64,000 nt of DNA, taken from the NCBI RefSeq assembly GCF_009380155.1, contig NZ_WHUV01000003.1:620001-684000 (forward strand), written 5' to 3'. Shown in pieces: positions 35,698 through 44,983 of the stretch (positions within the stretch are counted from its first letter, which is position 1; each line of letters opens with the position of its first letter). The notes under the pieces are model-generated. The model was not told the origin of the DNA. It did no database searches and worked only from the letters and a program-made list of their open reading frames with translations. Source of the DNA: Pseudomonas piscis. GTDB lineage: Bacteria > Pseudomonadota > Gammaproteobacteria > Pseudomonadales > Pseudomonadaceae. Both the position numbers and the translations under genes were made by a program.

Positions 35698-36678
35698 ATG
35701 ACTGCCCATCGAATTGGTTTCCTGATTTGGCCCAGCACTAAAGCCTTGACGCTGGCGCTGGCCGAGGAGGCCTTGCGCGTCGCCCAGCGGGTCCATCCGG
35801 AAGTGGTCTACGAGTTGGCCTTCCTCCAGGCCGAGCCAGCCGTGGAAGGTACCTGGCAACTGCCGGGCGAGCCTTGGGCGGGCAAGCTGGAGGGTTGCCA
35901 GAAGCTGTTTCTGCTGGCCGATGAGCCTCCGGCGCCGGTGGGTTCGGCCCTGGGCACCGCGCTCAAGCAACTGGTGCGCGCCGGTTGTGTGGTCGGCGGG
36001 TTGTCGGCCGGGGTCTATCCGTTGGCCCAGCTGGGGTTGCTGGATGGCTACCGGGCAGCAGTGCACTGGCGCTGGCAGGACGATTTCGCCGAGCGTTTTC
36101 CCAAGGTCATCGCCACCAGCCACCTGTTCGACTGGGATCGCGATCGGCTGACCGCCTGTGGCGGCATGTCGGTGCTGGACCTGCTGCTGGCGGTGTTGGC
36201 CCGGGATCACGGCGCGGAGCTGGCTGGCGCGGTGTCCGAGGAGCTGGTGGTCGAGCGCATCCGCGAAGGTGGCGAACGCCAGCGTATTCCGTTGCAGAAC
36301 CGCCTGGGCTCCAGCCATCCGAAGCTGACCCAGGCGGTGCTGCTGATGGAAGCCAATATCGAGGAGCCGTTGACCACCGACGAGATCGCCCAGCATGTCT
36401 GCGTGTCCCGGCGCCAGCTGGAGCGGATCTTCAAGCAGTACCTGAACCGCGTGCCGAGCCAGTATTACCTGGAACTGCGCCTGAACAAGGCGCGGCAGAT
36501 GCTGATGCAGACCAGCAAATCGATCATCCAGATCGGCCTGTCCTGCGGTTTCTCCTCCGGCCCGCATTTCTCCAGCGCCTATCGCAACTTCTTTGGCGCC
36601 ACCCCGCGCGAAGACCGCAACCAGCGGCGCAGCAGCAGCCCCTTCGAGCTCTCTTCCGTACCCGCCGAGCGCGGCTGA
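35698..36678 (+). CDS. argR: arginine-responsive AraC-type regulator ArgR
   Basis: A 326-residue regulator that activates aot and aru operons and represses arginine biosynthesis in Pseudomonas. The N-terminal 200 residues form a DJ-1/PfpI (type 1 amidotransferase-like) arginine-sensing domain (MTAHRIGFLIWPSTKALTLA; GCVVGGLSAGVYPLAQLG). The C-terminus holds two AraC-type helix-turn-helix motifs (TTDEIAQHVCVSRRQLERIF and IIQIGLSCGFSSGPHFSSAY). ATG 35698 matches the known N-terminus; the longer frame does not. It lies 113 bp after aotP, most likely in the same operon, so it would be autoregulated through the aotJ promoter. Confidence 0.95.
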   Translation: MTAHRIGFLIWPSTKALTLALAEEALRVAQRVHPEVVYELAFLQAEPAVEGTWQLPGEPWAGKLEGCQKLFLLADEPPAPVGSALGTALKQLVRAGCVVGGLSAGVYPLAQLGLLDGYRAAVHWRWQDDFAERFPKVIATSHLFDWDRDRLTACGGMSVLDLLLAVLARDHGAELAGAVSEELVVERIREGGERQRIPLQNRLGSSHPKLTQAVLLMEANIEEPLTTDEIAQHVCVSRRQLERIFKQYLNRVPSQYYLELRLNKARQMLMQTSKSIIQIGLSCGFSSGPHFSSAYRNFFGATPREDRNQRRSSSPFELSSVPAERG

Positions 36679-37096
36679 CCCCACTCCTTCTTTGTACTCG
36701 CAAGCAGCGGTTCGGCGCCTCGTGCAGCCGCTGCCGAAGGTTGCGTATGGCTCGGCATCGGCCACCAAGGCGATTGGAGCCTTGCAAGCGTTTCCCATTG
36801 CCGCTTCCATCGGTGCAGGATGCCTGGTCGCAGCCTGCGGCAACGGCTCAAGACTGGGTGTGAACGGCGCTGCCGGCCAAGTGGATAATTAGCCCGGCAA
36901 ACCTGCCGTTCAGGCGCCACGCAGTTTAAACTGCGCCTTTGCGACGCAATTTGTCGCATTGCCATAAACCCGCGAAAAACCGGGGTTGGCGCTATAAGAA
37001 GTTGTCGCTTGGCGACAAGGCCGGGCAGAAAACTGTCCTTACAATCCCTCCATCGCTCGCCAGTTCCAGGCGGGTGTTCCTCTTCAGGAGACTCCG
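36679..37096. promoter_or_regulatory. aru operon promoter region with two ArgR-like half-sites
   Basis: About 420 bases without a gene. Two exact matches to TGTCGC-N8-AA lie at 36952-36967 (TGTCGC-ATTGCCAT-AA) and 37003-37018 (TGTCGC-TTGGCGAC-AA), 51 bp apart and 79 bp or more before aruC. The second is also part of an inverted repeat TTGTCGC-TTG-GCGACAA. Activation by ArgR is known for this operon in P. aeruginosa; use of these exact sites is inferred. Confidence 0.7.
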
Positions 37097-38317
37097 ATGT
37101 CCGTTGAGCAAGCCCCGGTGCAACGCGCCGATTTCGACCAGGTGATGGTTCCCAACTACGCACCTGCGGCTTTCATTCCTGTGCGCGGCGCGGGGTCTCG
37201 AGTCTGGGACCAGGCTGGCCGGGAACTGATCGACTTCGCCGGCGGCATCGCGGTCAACGTGCTGGGCCATGCCCATCCGGCCCTGGTAGGAGCCCTGACC
37301 GAGCAGGCGAACAAGCTGTGGCATGTTTCCAACGTCTTCACCAACGAGCCGGCCCTGCGCCTGGCCCACAAGCTGATCGACGCCACCTTCGCCGAGCGCG
37401 CATTCTTCTGTAACTCCGGTGCGGAAGCCAACGAGGCCGCCTTCAAGCTGGCCCGTCGCGTGGCCCATGATCGTTTCGGTGCCGAGAAGTACGAAATCAT
37501 CGCTGCGCTCAACAGCTTCCACGGCCGTACCCTGTTCACCGTCAATGTCGGTGGCCAGTCCAAGTATTCCGATGGCTTCGGTCCGAAGATCACCGGCATC
37601 ACCCATGTGCCGTACAACGACCTGGCCGCGCTGAAAGCCGCGATCTCCGACAAGACCTGCGCCGTGGTGCTGGAGCCGATCCAGGGCGAGGGCGGGGTGT
37701 TGCCTGCCGAGCTGGCGTACCTGCAAGGTGCCCGCGAGCTGTGCGACCAGCACAACGCGCTGCTGGTGTTCGACGAAGTGCAGACTGGCATGGGTCGCTG
37801 CGGCGAGCTGTTCGCCTACCAGCATTACGGCGTGACTCCGGACATCCTCACCAGCGCCAAGAGCCTGGGCGGCGGCTTCCCGATCGCGGCGATGCTGACC
37901 ACCGAAGAGCTGGCCAAGCACCTGGTGGTCGGTACCCACGGCACTACCTACGGCGGTAACCCGCTGGCTTGTGCCGTGGCCGGTGCCGTGATGGACGTGA
38001 TCAACACCCCTGAAGTGCTCAATGGCGTCAAGGCCAAGCACGATCGCTTCAAGACCCGCCTGTCGCAGATCGGCGCCAAGTATGGCCTGTTCACGGAAAT
38101 CCGTGGCCTGGGCCTGCTGCTCGGCTGCGTACTCAGCGATGCCTGGAAAGGCAAGGCCAAGGACGTGTTCAACGCGGCCGAGAAAGAGGGCTTGATGATC
38201 CTGCAAGCCGGTCCGGACGTGGTGCGTTTCGCCCCGAGCCTGGTGGTCGAGGACGCGGATATCGACCAGGGCCTGGACCGCTTCGAGCGTGCCGTGGCAA
38301 AACTGACCCAAGCCTGA
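37097..38317 (+). CDS. aruC: succinylornithine/acetylornithine aminotransferase
   Basis: A 406-residue class III aminotransferase that acts in arginine catabolism (N2-succinylornithine to succinylglutamate semialdehyde) and, in Pseudomonas, also as acetylornithine aminotransferase. Motifs: FCNSGAEANEAAFKLAR, NSFHGRTLFTVNVGGQ, EPIQGEGGVLPA, LVFDEVQTGMGRCG and the Schiff-base Lys in TSAKSLGGGFPIAAML. Start follows CAGGAGACTCCG. First gene of the AST catabolic operon. Confidence 0.95.
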   Translation: MSVEQAPVQRADFDQVMVPNYAPAAFIPVRGAGSRVWDQAGRELIDFAGGIAVNVLGHAHPALVGALTEQANKLWHVSNVFTNEPALRLAHKLIDATFAERAFFCNSGAEANEAAFKLARRVAHDRFGAEKYEIIAALNSFHGRTLFTVNVGGQSKYSDGFGPKITGITHVPYNDLAALKAAISDKTCAVVLEPIQGEGGVLPAELAYLQGARELCDQHNALLVFDEVQTGMGRCGELFAYQHYGVTPDILTSAKSLGGGFPIAAMLTTEELAKHLVVGTHGTTYGGNPLACAVAGAVMDVINTPEVLNGVKAKHDRFKTRLSQIGAKYGLFTEIRGLGLLLGCVLSDAWKGKAKDVFNAAEKEGLMILQAGPDVVRFAPSLVVEDADIDQGLDRFERAVAKLTQA

Positions 38318-38449
38318 TCCAGGCGGTGGTACTTCTCGGCGCCGGTGCTTTGCCGGCGTCGAACACTAATTCCTGTGCCGGGCTATCCCGGCATTTTTTT
38401 CCCTGAGTCGGACGGTTTCCGACCCTGTTCTAGAGTAAGGAGTGACACC

Positions 38450-39469
38450 ATGCTGGTGATGCGCCCCGCGCAAATGGCCGATCTGGGCGAGGTACAGCGT
38501 CTGGCTGCAGACAGCCCGATTGGTGTCACCTCCTTGCCGGATGATGTGGATCGCCTGCGCGACAAGATCGCCGCGAGCGAGGCTTCGTTCGCCGCGGAAG
38601 TGAGCTTCAATGGTGAAGAGAGCTACTTCTTCGTCCTCGAGGACACGGCGAGCGGCAAGCTGGTGGGCTGCTCGGCCATCGTTGCCTCGGCGGGCTACTC
38701 CGAGCCGTTCTACAGCTTTCGCAACGAAACCTTCGTCCATGCGTCCCGCGAGCTGAAGATCCACAACAAGATCCATGTCCTGTCCCAGTGCCACGACCTC
38801 ACCGGCAACAGCCTGCTGACCAGCTTCTACGTGGTCCGCGACCTGGTGGGCACGCCCTGGGCCGAGCTCAACTCCCGTGGCCGCCTGCTGTTCGTGGCTG
38901 GCCATCCGGAGCGTTTCGCCGATTCGGTGGTGACCGAGATCGTCGGCTATAGCGACGAGAATGGCGATTCGCCGTTCTGGGACGCCATCGGCCGCAACTT
39001 CTTCGACCTCAACTATGCCGAGGCCGAGCGCCTGTGCGGTCTCAAGAGCCGGACCTTCCTGGCCGAGCTGATGCCGCACTACCCGATCTATGTGCCGCTG
39101 TTGCCGGATGCCGCCCAGGAAGCCATGGGCCAGGTGCATCCGCGCGCGCAGATCACCTTCGACATCCTGATGCGCGAAGGTTTCGAGACCGATCACTACA
39201 TCGATATTTTCGACGGCGGCCCGACCCTGCATGCGCGGGTTTCCGGGATCCGCTCGATCGCCCAGAGCCGCGTGGTGCCGGTGAAGATCGGCGAGGCGCT
39301 CAAGGGCGGCGGTCGCCAGTACCTGGTCGCCAATGGCCAGTTGCAGGACTACCGTGCGGTGCTGCTGGAGCTGGACTACGCCCCCGGCAAGCCGGTGACC
39401 CTGGATCTGCAAGCAGCCGAGGCCCTGGGTGTCGGCGAAGGTGCCAGTGTGCGCCTGGTGGCGGTTTAA
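38450..39469 (+). CDS. aruF: arginine N-succinyltransferase subunit alpha
   Basis: A 339-residue AstA-type succinyltransferase subunit (AruAI). It adds succinate from succinyl-CoA to arginine or ornithine together with AruG. The N-terminus MLVMRPAQMADLGEVQRLAA and segments SLLTSFYVVRDLVGTPWAEL and GVTSLPDD are typical. ATG 38450 follows TAAGGAG. It shares its whole architecture with the next gene, reflecting an ancestral duplication; most bacteria have only one subunit. Confidence 0.95.
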   Translation: MLVMRPAQMADLGEVQRLAADSPIGVTSLPDDVDRLRDKIAASEASFAAEVSFNGEESYFFVLEDTASGKLVGCSAIVASAGYSEPFYSFRNETFVHASRELKIHNKIHVLSQCHDLTGNSLLTSFYVVRDLVGTPWAELNSRGRLLFVAGHPERFADSVVTEIVGYSDENGDSPFWDAIGRNFFDLNYAEAERLCGLKSRTFLAELMPHYPIYVPLLPDAAQEAMGQVHPRAQITFDILMREGFETDHYIDIFDGGPTLHARVSGIRSIAQSRVVPVKIGEALKGGGRQYLVANGQLQDYRAVLLELDYAPGKPVTLDLQAAEALGVGEGASVRLVAV

Positions 39470-39554
39470 CGGCGGCTTCCAGACCCTGGAAGGCCTGTCT
39501 GCAAAGCAGCGAGTTTCGCGGGTGCCGTCAAAGGCGTCCGTCTGAGGAGATAGC

Positions 39555-40580
39555 ATGATCGTTCGTCCCGTACGCAGCAGCGATTTACCCGCGCTGATCG
39601 ACCTGGCCCGCAGCACCGGCACCGGCCTCACCACCTTGCCGGCCAACGAAGAGCGCCTGACCCATCGGGTCGGCTGGGCGGAGAAGACCTTTCGCGGTGA
39701 AGCCGAGCGCGGCGATGCGGACTACCTGTTCGTTCTGGAAGACGACAACGGCCGCGTGGTGGGGATTTCCGCCATCGCTGGCGCGGTCGGCCTGCGGGAG
39801 CCCTGGTACAACTTCCGGGTCGGCCTGACCGTCAGCGCCTCCCAGGAGCTGAACATCTACCGCGAGATCCCGACGCTGTTCCTGGCCAACGACCTGACCG
39901 GCAACTCCGAACTGTGCTCGCTGTTCCTGCATGCCGACTATCGCAACGGTCTCAACGGCCGCATGCTGGCCAAGGCGCGGATGCTGTTCATCGCCGAGTT
40001 CCCGCAGCTGTTCGGCAACAAGATTATCGCCGAGATGCGTGGCATGTCCGACGAGCAGGGGCGTTCGCCATTCTGGGAAAGCCTGGGCCGGCACTTCTTC
40101 AAGATGGAGTTCAGTCAGGCGGACTACCTCACCGGTGTCGGCAACAAGGCCTTCATCGCCGAGCTGATGCCCAAGTTCCCGCTCTACACCTGCTTTCTTT
40201 CCGAGGATGCGCGCAACGTCATCGCCAAGGTCCACACCGACACCGAGCCGGCCCTGGCCATGCTCAAGAGCGAGGGCTTCAGCTACCAGGGTTATGTCGA
40301 CATCTTCGATGCCGGCCCGGCGGTGGAGTGCGAGACCGGCAAGATCCGCGCGGTGCGCGACAGCCAGGCGCTGGTATTGGCCATCGGCACCCCGGGCGAC
40401 GATGCCACGCCTTTCCTGATCCACAACCGCAAGCGCGAGGAATGCCGCATCACCGCGGCGCCGGCGCGCTTCGCCTCGGGCACCCTGGTGGTCGATCCGC
40501 TGACCGCCAAGCGCCTGCAACTCAACGCCGGCGACCAGGTCCGCGCGGTTCCGCTGTCTGCTTCTCGGGAGTCGAAATAA
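39555..40580 (+). CDS. aruG: arginine N-succinyltransferase subunit beta
   Basis: A 341-residue AstA homologue, the second subunit (AruAII) of the heteromeric Pseudomonas enzyme. Starts MIVRPVRSSDLPALIDLARS behind GAGGAGATAGC; the segments GLTTLPANEERL, GNSELCSLFLHADYRNG and GYVDIFDAGPAVE parallel those of aruF. Its stop overlaps the aruD start by one base (TAATG), so they are coupled. Confidence 0.95.
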   Translation: MIVRPVRSSDLPALIDLARSTGTGLTTLPANEERLTHRVGWAEKTFRGEAERGDADYLFVLEDDNGRVVGISAIAGAVGLREPWYNFRVGLTVSASQELNIYREIPTLFLANDLTGNSELCSLFLHADYRNGLNGRMLAKARMLFIAEFPQLFGNKIIAEMRGMSDEQGRSPFWESLGRHFFKMEFSQADYLTGVGNKAFIAELMPKFPLYTCFLSEDARNVIAKVHTDTEPALAMLKSEGFSYQGYVDIFDAGPAVECETGKIRAVRDSQALVLAIGTPGDDATPFLIHNRKREECRITAAPARFASGTLVVDPLTAKRLQLNAGDQVRAVPLSASRESK

Positions 40581-42046
40581 TGAGCACGCTGTACATCGCC
40601 GGCCAATGGCTGGCCGGCCAGGGTGAAGCCTTCACCTCGGTCAATCCGGTGACCCAGGAGGTCATCTGGTCCGGCAACGGTGCAACACCCGCCCAGGTAG
40701 ACAGCGCGGTACAAGCTGCACGCCAGGCATTCCCGGCCTGGGCCAAGCGCTCCCTGGAGGAGCGCATCGGCGTGCTCGAAGCTTTCGCTGCCGGCCTCAA
40801 GGCCCGTGCCGACGAACTGGCCCATTGCATTGGCGAGGAAACCGGCAAGCCGTTGTGGGAAGCGACCACGGAAGTGACCAGCATGGTCAACAAGATCGCC
40901 ATCTCGGTGCAGAGCTATCGCGAGCGTACCGGCGAGAAGAGCGGCCCGCTGGGCGACGCCACTGCCGTGCTGCGGCACAAGCCCCACGGCGTGGTGGCGG
41001 TGTTCGGCCCCTACAACTTCCCCGGCCATCTGCCCAATGGCCACATAGTGCCGGCGCTGCTGGCGGGTAACAGCGTGCTGTTCAAGCCCAGCGAGCTGAC
41101 GCCCAAGGTCGCCGAGTTGACGGTCCAGTGCTGGATCGAGGCCGGCCTGCCGGCAGGCGTGCTCAACCTGCTGCAGGGCGCCCGGGAAACCGGGATCGCC
41201 TTGGCTGCCAACCCGGGGATCGATGGCCTGTTCTTCACCGGCTCCAGCCGTACCGGCAACCACCTGCACCAGCAGTTCGCCGGGCGCCCGGACAAGATCC
41301 TGGCCCTGGAGATGGGCGGGAACAACCCGCTGGTGGTGGACCAGGTCGCGGACCTGGATGCGGCGGTGTACACCATCATCCAGTCCGCCTTCATTTCGGC
41401 TGGCCAGCGCTGCACCTGTGCCCGTCGCCTGCTGGTGCCGGCCGGCGCCTGGGGCGACTCGCTGCTGGCGCGCCTGGTGGCGGTCAGCTCGAGCATCGAA
41501 GTGGGTGCCTTCGACCAGCAACCGGCGCCGTTCATGGGCTCGGTGATCTCCCTGGGCGCCGCCCAGGCACTGCTGGATGCCCAGCGCCAGTTGTTGGCCA
41601 ATGGCGCCGTGGCCTTGCTGGAGATGACCCAGCCCCAGGCCCAGGCCGCACTGCTGACCCCGGGGATCCTGGATGTCACGGCGGTGGCCGAGCGACCTGA
41701 CGAGGAGCTGTTCGGGCCGTTGTTGCAGGTGATCCGCTACGCTGATTTCGATGGCGCCATCGCCGAGGCCAACAACACCCAGTACGGCCTGGCGGCCGGC
41801 TTGCTGTCGGATTCCGAAGAGCGCTACCAGCAGTTCTGGCTGCAGAGCCGGGCCGGGATCGTCAACTGGAACAAGCAGTTGACCGGCGCCGCCAGCAGCG
41901 CGCCATTCGGTGGCGTGGGGGCCTCGGGCAACCATCGGGCCAGCGCCTATTACGCGGCGGACTACTGTGCGTATCCGGTAGCGTCCCTGGAGACTCCGAG
42001 CCTGGCCTTGCCGGGAGCGCTGACCCCGGGCGTGCGCCTGGATTGA
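40580..42046 (+). CDS. aruD: N-succinylglutamate 5-semialdehyde dehydrogenase
   Basis: A 488-residue NAD-dependent aldehyde dehydrogenase, fourth step of the AST pathway. Catalytic Glu lies in ALEMGGNNPLVV and the nucleophile Cys in SAGQRCTCARR; the cofactor loop reads FTGSSRTGNHLH. Size and motifs fit AstD. Start overlaps the aruG stop. Confidence 0.95.
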   Translation: MSTLYIAGQWLAGQGEAFTSVNPVTQEVIWSGNGATPAQVDSAVQAARQAFPAWAKRSLEERIGVLEAFAAGLKARADELAHCIGEETGKPLWEATTEVTSMVNKIAISVQSYRERTGEKSGPLGDATAVLRHKPHGVVAVFGPYNFPGHLPNGHIVPALLAGNSVLFKPSELTPKVAELTVQCWIEAGLPAGVLNLLQGARETGIALAANPGIDGLFFTGSSRTGNHLHQQFAGRPDKILALEMGGNNPLVVDQVADLDAAVYTIIQSAFISAGQRCTCARRLLVPAGAWGDSLLARLVAVSSSIEVGAFDQQPAPFMGSVISLGAAQALLDAQRQLLANGAVALLEMTQPQAQAALLTPGILDVTAVAERPDEELFGPLLQVIRYADFDGAIAEANNTQYGLAAGLLSDSEERYQQFWLQSRAGIVNWNKQLTGAASSAPFGGVGASGNHRASAYYAADYCAYPVASLETPSLALPGALTPGVRLD

Positions 42047-42218
42047 TGAGATGCCGTGGCGTGCCCCTGGCGCTCCATGGCAGCGGCTGCAAACAGCGGT
42101 GGGGCGTCGATGAGGCCGCTGCCGCAGGCTGCGAACGTCTTTTGAAACGGGCGTCGGCGGCCTCAAGACCTGTACTGATATCGATGCCTATAACAAGCAG
42201 ATTCGTGGAGCCTCGCTG

Positions 42219-43565
42219 ATGAAATCCTATGAAGTCAATTTTGACGGTCTAGTGGGGCCGACCCATAACTACGGCGGTTTGTCCTACGGCAACGTCGCCT
42301 CCCAGAGCAACAGCCAGCAGGGCTCCAATCCCAAGGAAGCGGCGCTGCAGGGCCTGGCGAAGATGAAGGCGCTGATGGACATGGGCTTCCAGCAGGGTGT
42401 GCTCGCCCCGCAGGAGCGTCCGGACGTGGCCGCGCTGCGCAGCCTGGGTTTTGCCGGGAGCGATGCGCAGGTCATCCAGCAGGCGGCCAAGCAGGCCATG
42501 CCGTTGCTGGTCGCCAGTTGCTCGGCTTCGAGCATGTGGGTGGCCAACGCCGCCACCGTGAGCCCGAGCGCCGACACTGCCGACGGTCGCGTGCACTTCA
42601 CCGCCGCCAACCTCAACTGCAAGTACCACCGCAGCATCGAGCACCCAACCACCAGCCGGGTGCTGGGGGCGATGTTCGCCGACCAGAAGCACTTCGCCCA
42701 TCATGCCGCCCTGCCGGCAGTGGCGCAGTTCGGTGATGAAGGTGCGGCCAACCACACGCGCTTCTGCCGTGACTATGGCCAGGCTGGCGTCGAGTTCTTC
42801 GTCTTCGGTCGCAGTGCCTTCGACAATCGCTATCCGACGCCGCAGAAGTACCCGGCGCGCCAGACCCTGGAAGCATCCCAGGCTGTGGCCCGGCTGCATG
42901 GCCTGGACGAGGACGGGGTGGTCTACGCCCAGCAGAATCCGGCGGTGATCGACCAGGGCGTGTTCCATAACGACGTGATCGCCGTAGGCAACGGCGAGGT
43001 GCTGTTCTACCACGAGGACGCCTTCCTCGAGACCGGCAAGCTGCTTGCCGAACTGCAGGCCAAGCTGGGCAAGCGTGGCGGTCACTTCCAGGCGGTCTGC
43101 GTACCGCGCTCCCAGGTGACGGTGGAGGACGCAGTGCGTTCCTACCTGTTCAACAGCCAGTTGCTGTCCCGCGCCGATGGCTCGATGCTGCTGATCGTGC
43201 CGGAAGAGTGCCGTAACAACGAGCGGGTCTGGCAATACCTGCAAAACCTCACCAGCTCCGGTGGCGTGATCCGTGAAGTGAAGGTCTTCGACCTCAAGCA
43301 GAGCATGCAGAACGGCGGTGGCCCGGCGTGCCTGCGCTTGCGCGTGGCGCTCAACGAGTCCGAGCTGGCGGCGGTCAACCCAGGCGTGATCATGACCGCG
43401 CCGCTGTACGAGACCCTGACCCAGTGGGTCGGCAAGCATTACCGCGATCGTCTCACCGAAGCCGACCTGGCGGACCCGCAGCTGCTGGTCGAGTGCCGGA
43501 CGGCATTGGATGAGCTGACGCAAATCCTTAAACTGGGCGCGGTTTATCCTTTCCAGATCAATTGA
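42219..43565 (+). CDS. aruB: N-succinylarginine dihydrolase
   Basis: A 448-residue AstB, which hydrolyses succinylarginine to succinylornithine, CO2 and two ammonia. The N-terminus KSYEVNFDGLVGPTHNYGGL is highly characteristic, as is SIEHPTTSRVLGAMFADQKH; the family has a pentein fold with catalytic Cys near the C-terminus (NGGGPACLRLRVAL). 172 bp separate it from aruD, with no obvious terminator, so it probably belongs to the same operon. Confidence 0.95.
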   Translation: MKSYEVNFDGLVGPTHNYGGLSYGNVASQSNSQQGSNPKEAALQGLAKMKALMDMGFQQGVLAPQERPDVAALRSLGFAGSDAQVIQQAAKQAMPLLVASCSASSMWVANAATVSPSADTADGRVHFTAANLNCKYHRSIEHPTTSRVLGAMFADQKHFAHHAALPAVAQFGDEGAANHTRFCRDYGQAGVEFFVFGRSAFDNRYPTPQKYPARQTLEASQAVARLHGLDEDGVVYAQQNPAVIDQGVFHNDVIAVGNGEVLFYHEDAFLETGKLLAELQAKLGKRGGHFQAVCVPRSQVTVEDAVRSYLFNSQLLSRADGSMLLIVPEECRNNERVWQYLQNLTSSGGVIREVKVFDLKQSMQNGGGPACLRLRVALNESELAAVNPGVIMTAPLYETLTQWVGKHYRDRLTEADLADPQLLVECRTALDELTQILKLGAVYPFQIN

Positions 43566-43620
43566 CGGCCCGCACCCGGATGACCCGGGTGCGTGCTTCA
43601 CCCCAGACGAGAACCGACCC

Positions 43621-43908
43621 ATGAGCGATACCCTGCAACTGATCCTTGAAGATGCCGAAGGCGCCCAACAGGAAACCTCCTGCACCCGTTTTGCGGTGCT
43701 GTGGCAAGGCAAGGAAGTGTGGATCCAGCAGGACGGCCGTGGCCAGTTGCTGATCGGCGTGGACGTGGAGGAGGGTGACGAGGAATACGCCAGCCTGCTG
43801 CTGCGCCCACTGGCGACCAACCTGGTCAGTCTGCAGTTGGAAATGGAGCCGGCCGACGCTGGCGACGACGATCACGTGCACGGCCCAGGCTGCGGCCACG
43901 CCCACTAA
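43621..43908 (+). CDS. small conserved protein between aruB and aruE
   Basis: A 95-residue acidic protein with a His-rich tail (DDDHVHGPGCGHAH) that could bind a metal ion. A small conserved frame sits at the same place in the P. aeruginosa aru locus. It lies 12 bases before aruE, so it is translated from the same message. AruE is a zinc enzyme, which makes a metal-delivery role conceivable, but no function is known. Confidence 0.78.
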   Translation: MSDTLQLILEDAEGAQQETSCTRFAVLWQGKEVWIQQDGRGQLLIGVDVEEGDEEYASLLLRPLATNLVSLQLEMEPADAGDDDHVHGPGCGHAH

Positions 43909-43920
43909 GGAACGCGTTTT

Positions 43921-44931
43921 ATGCTCGCCCTCGGCAAACTGCTTGAACTGACCCTCGCCGGCCGTGAACCGGCAGAGAAGACTCAACTGACTGTCGACGG
44001 CGTGCGCATGCGCTGGCTGAGCGAGGGGGCGCTGGAAGTGCGCCCGCCCGAAGCGCGCGACAACGGCCTGGACCTGTTGTTGTCCGCCGGCATCCATGGC
44101 AACGAGACCGCTCCCATCGAGTTGCTCGACCGCCTGTTGCATGACATCGCCCGGGGCGACCTGAAGCCCCGCGCCCGTATCCTGTTCCTGTTCGGCAATC
44201 CCGAGGCCATGCGCCGCGGCGAGCGTTTCGTCGAGCAGGATGTCAATCGCCTGTTCAATGGCCGGCATGAGCAGAGCAGTGGGCATGAGGCCTTGCGCGC
44301 CTGTGAGCTGGAGCGCCTGGCGGCGAGCTTCTTCAGCCTGCCGGGGCGCGAGCGCTTGCACTACGACCTGCACACGGCCATTCGCGGCTCGAAGATCGAG
44401 CAGTTCGCCCTGTATCCGTGGAAGGACGGACGCCAGCATTCACGCCGTCAGCTGGCACGCCTGCGGGCCTGCGGCATGGAGGCGGTGCTGTTGCAGAACA
44501 AGCCTTCCATCGTGTTCAGCGCTTACACCTACGATCAACTGGGGGCCGAGTCCTTCACCCTGGAACTGGGCAAGGCCCGGCCGTTCGGGCAGAACCAGGG
44601 GGTCAACGTCGAGCGCCTGGAAACTCGCCTCAAGCAACTGATCGAGGGCAGCGAGCCACCTGCGGAGCAGGACAGCCTTGAAGGGTTGAAGTTGTTCAGT
44701 GTCTCTCGGGAAGTGATCAAGCACAGCGACAGCTTTCAACTGCACTTGCCGGCGGACGTGGAGAACTTTTCCGAGCTGGAGATGGGTTACCTGCTGGCCG
44801 AGGACATCGCCCAGACCCGCTGGGTCATCGAGGAGGAGGGGGCGCGGATCATTTTCCCCAATCCCAAGGTCAAGAATGGCCTGCGTGCCGGGATCCTGAT
44901 CGTGCCGGCCACGGCCGATGGCCTGAGCTGA
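43921..44931 (+). CDS. aruE: succinylglutamate desuccinylase
   Basis: A 336-residue zinc enzyme that releases glutamate and succinate in the last AST step. Zinc ligands are visible in LSAGIHGNETAPIELLDRLL (His-x2-Glu) and in HYDLHTAIRGSK; ADREVI-like C-terminal sequence and LYPWKDGRQH fit AstE. Preceded by TAAGGAACGCG. Last gene of the operon, followed by a GC-rich hairpin shared with the convergent gene. Confidence 0.94.
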   Translation: MLALGKLLELTLAGREPAEKTQLTVDGVRMRWLSEGALEVRPPEARDNGLDLLLSAGIHGNETAPIELLDRLLHDIARGDLKPRARILFLFGNPEAMRRGERFVEQDVNRLFNGRHEQSSGHEALRACELERLAASFFSLPGRERLHYDLHTAIRGSKIEQFALYPWKDGRQHSRRQLARLRACGMEAVLLQNKPSIVFSAYTYDQLGAESFTLELGKARPFGQNQGVNVERLETRLKQLIEGSEPPAEQDSLEGLKLFSVSREVIKHSDSFQLHLPADVENFSELEMGYLLAEDIAQTRWVIEEEGARIIFPNPKVKNGLRAGILIVPATADGLS

Positions 44932-44942
44932 TACTGCAAGCC

Positions 44943-44977
44943 AGCAGGGCTGCCCGCCATGGCGGGCAACCCTGCTG
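44943..44977. terminator. hairpin between convergent aruE and ribH paralogue
   Basis: AGCAGGG-x-TGCCCGCCATGGCGGGCA-x-CCCTGCT forms a long, nearly perfect stem in the 52-bp gap between two converging genes. T-run is weak on both strands, so strength is uncertain. Confidence 0.6.
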
Positions 44978-44983
44978 CAGTCC

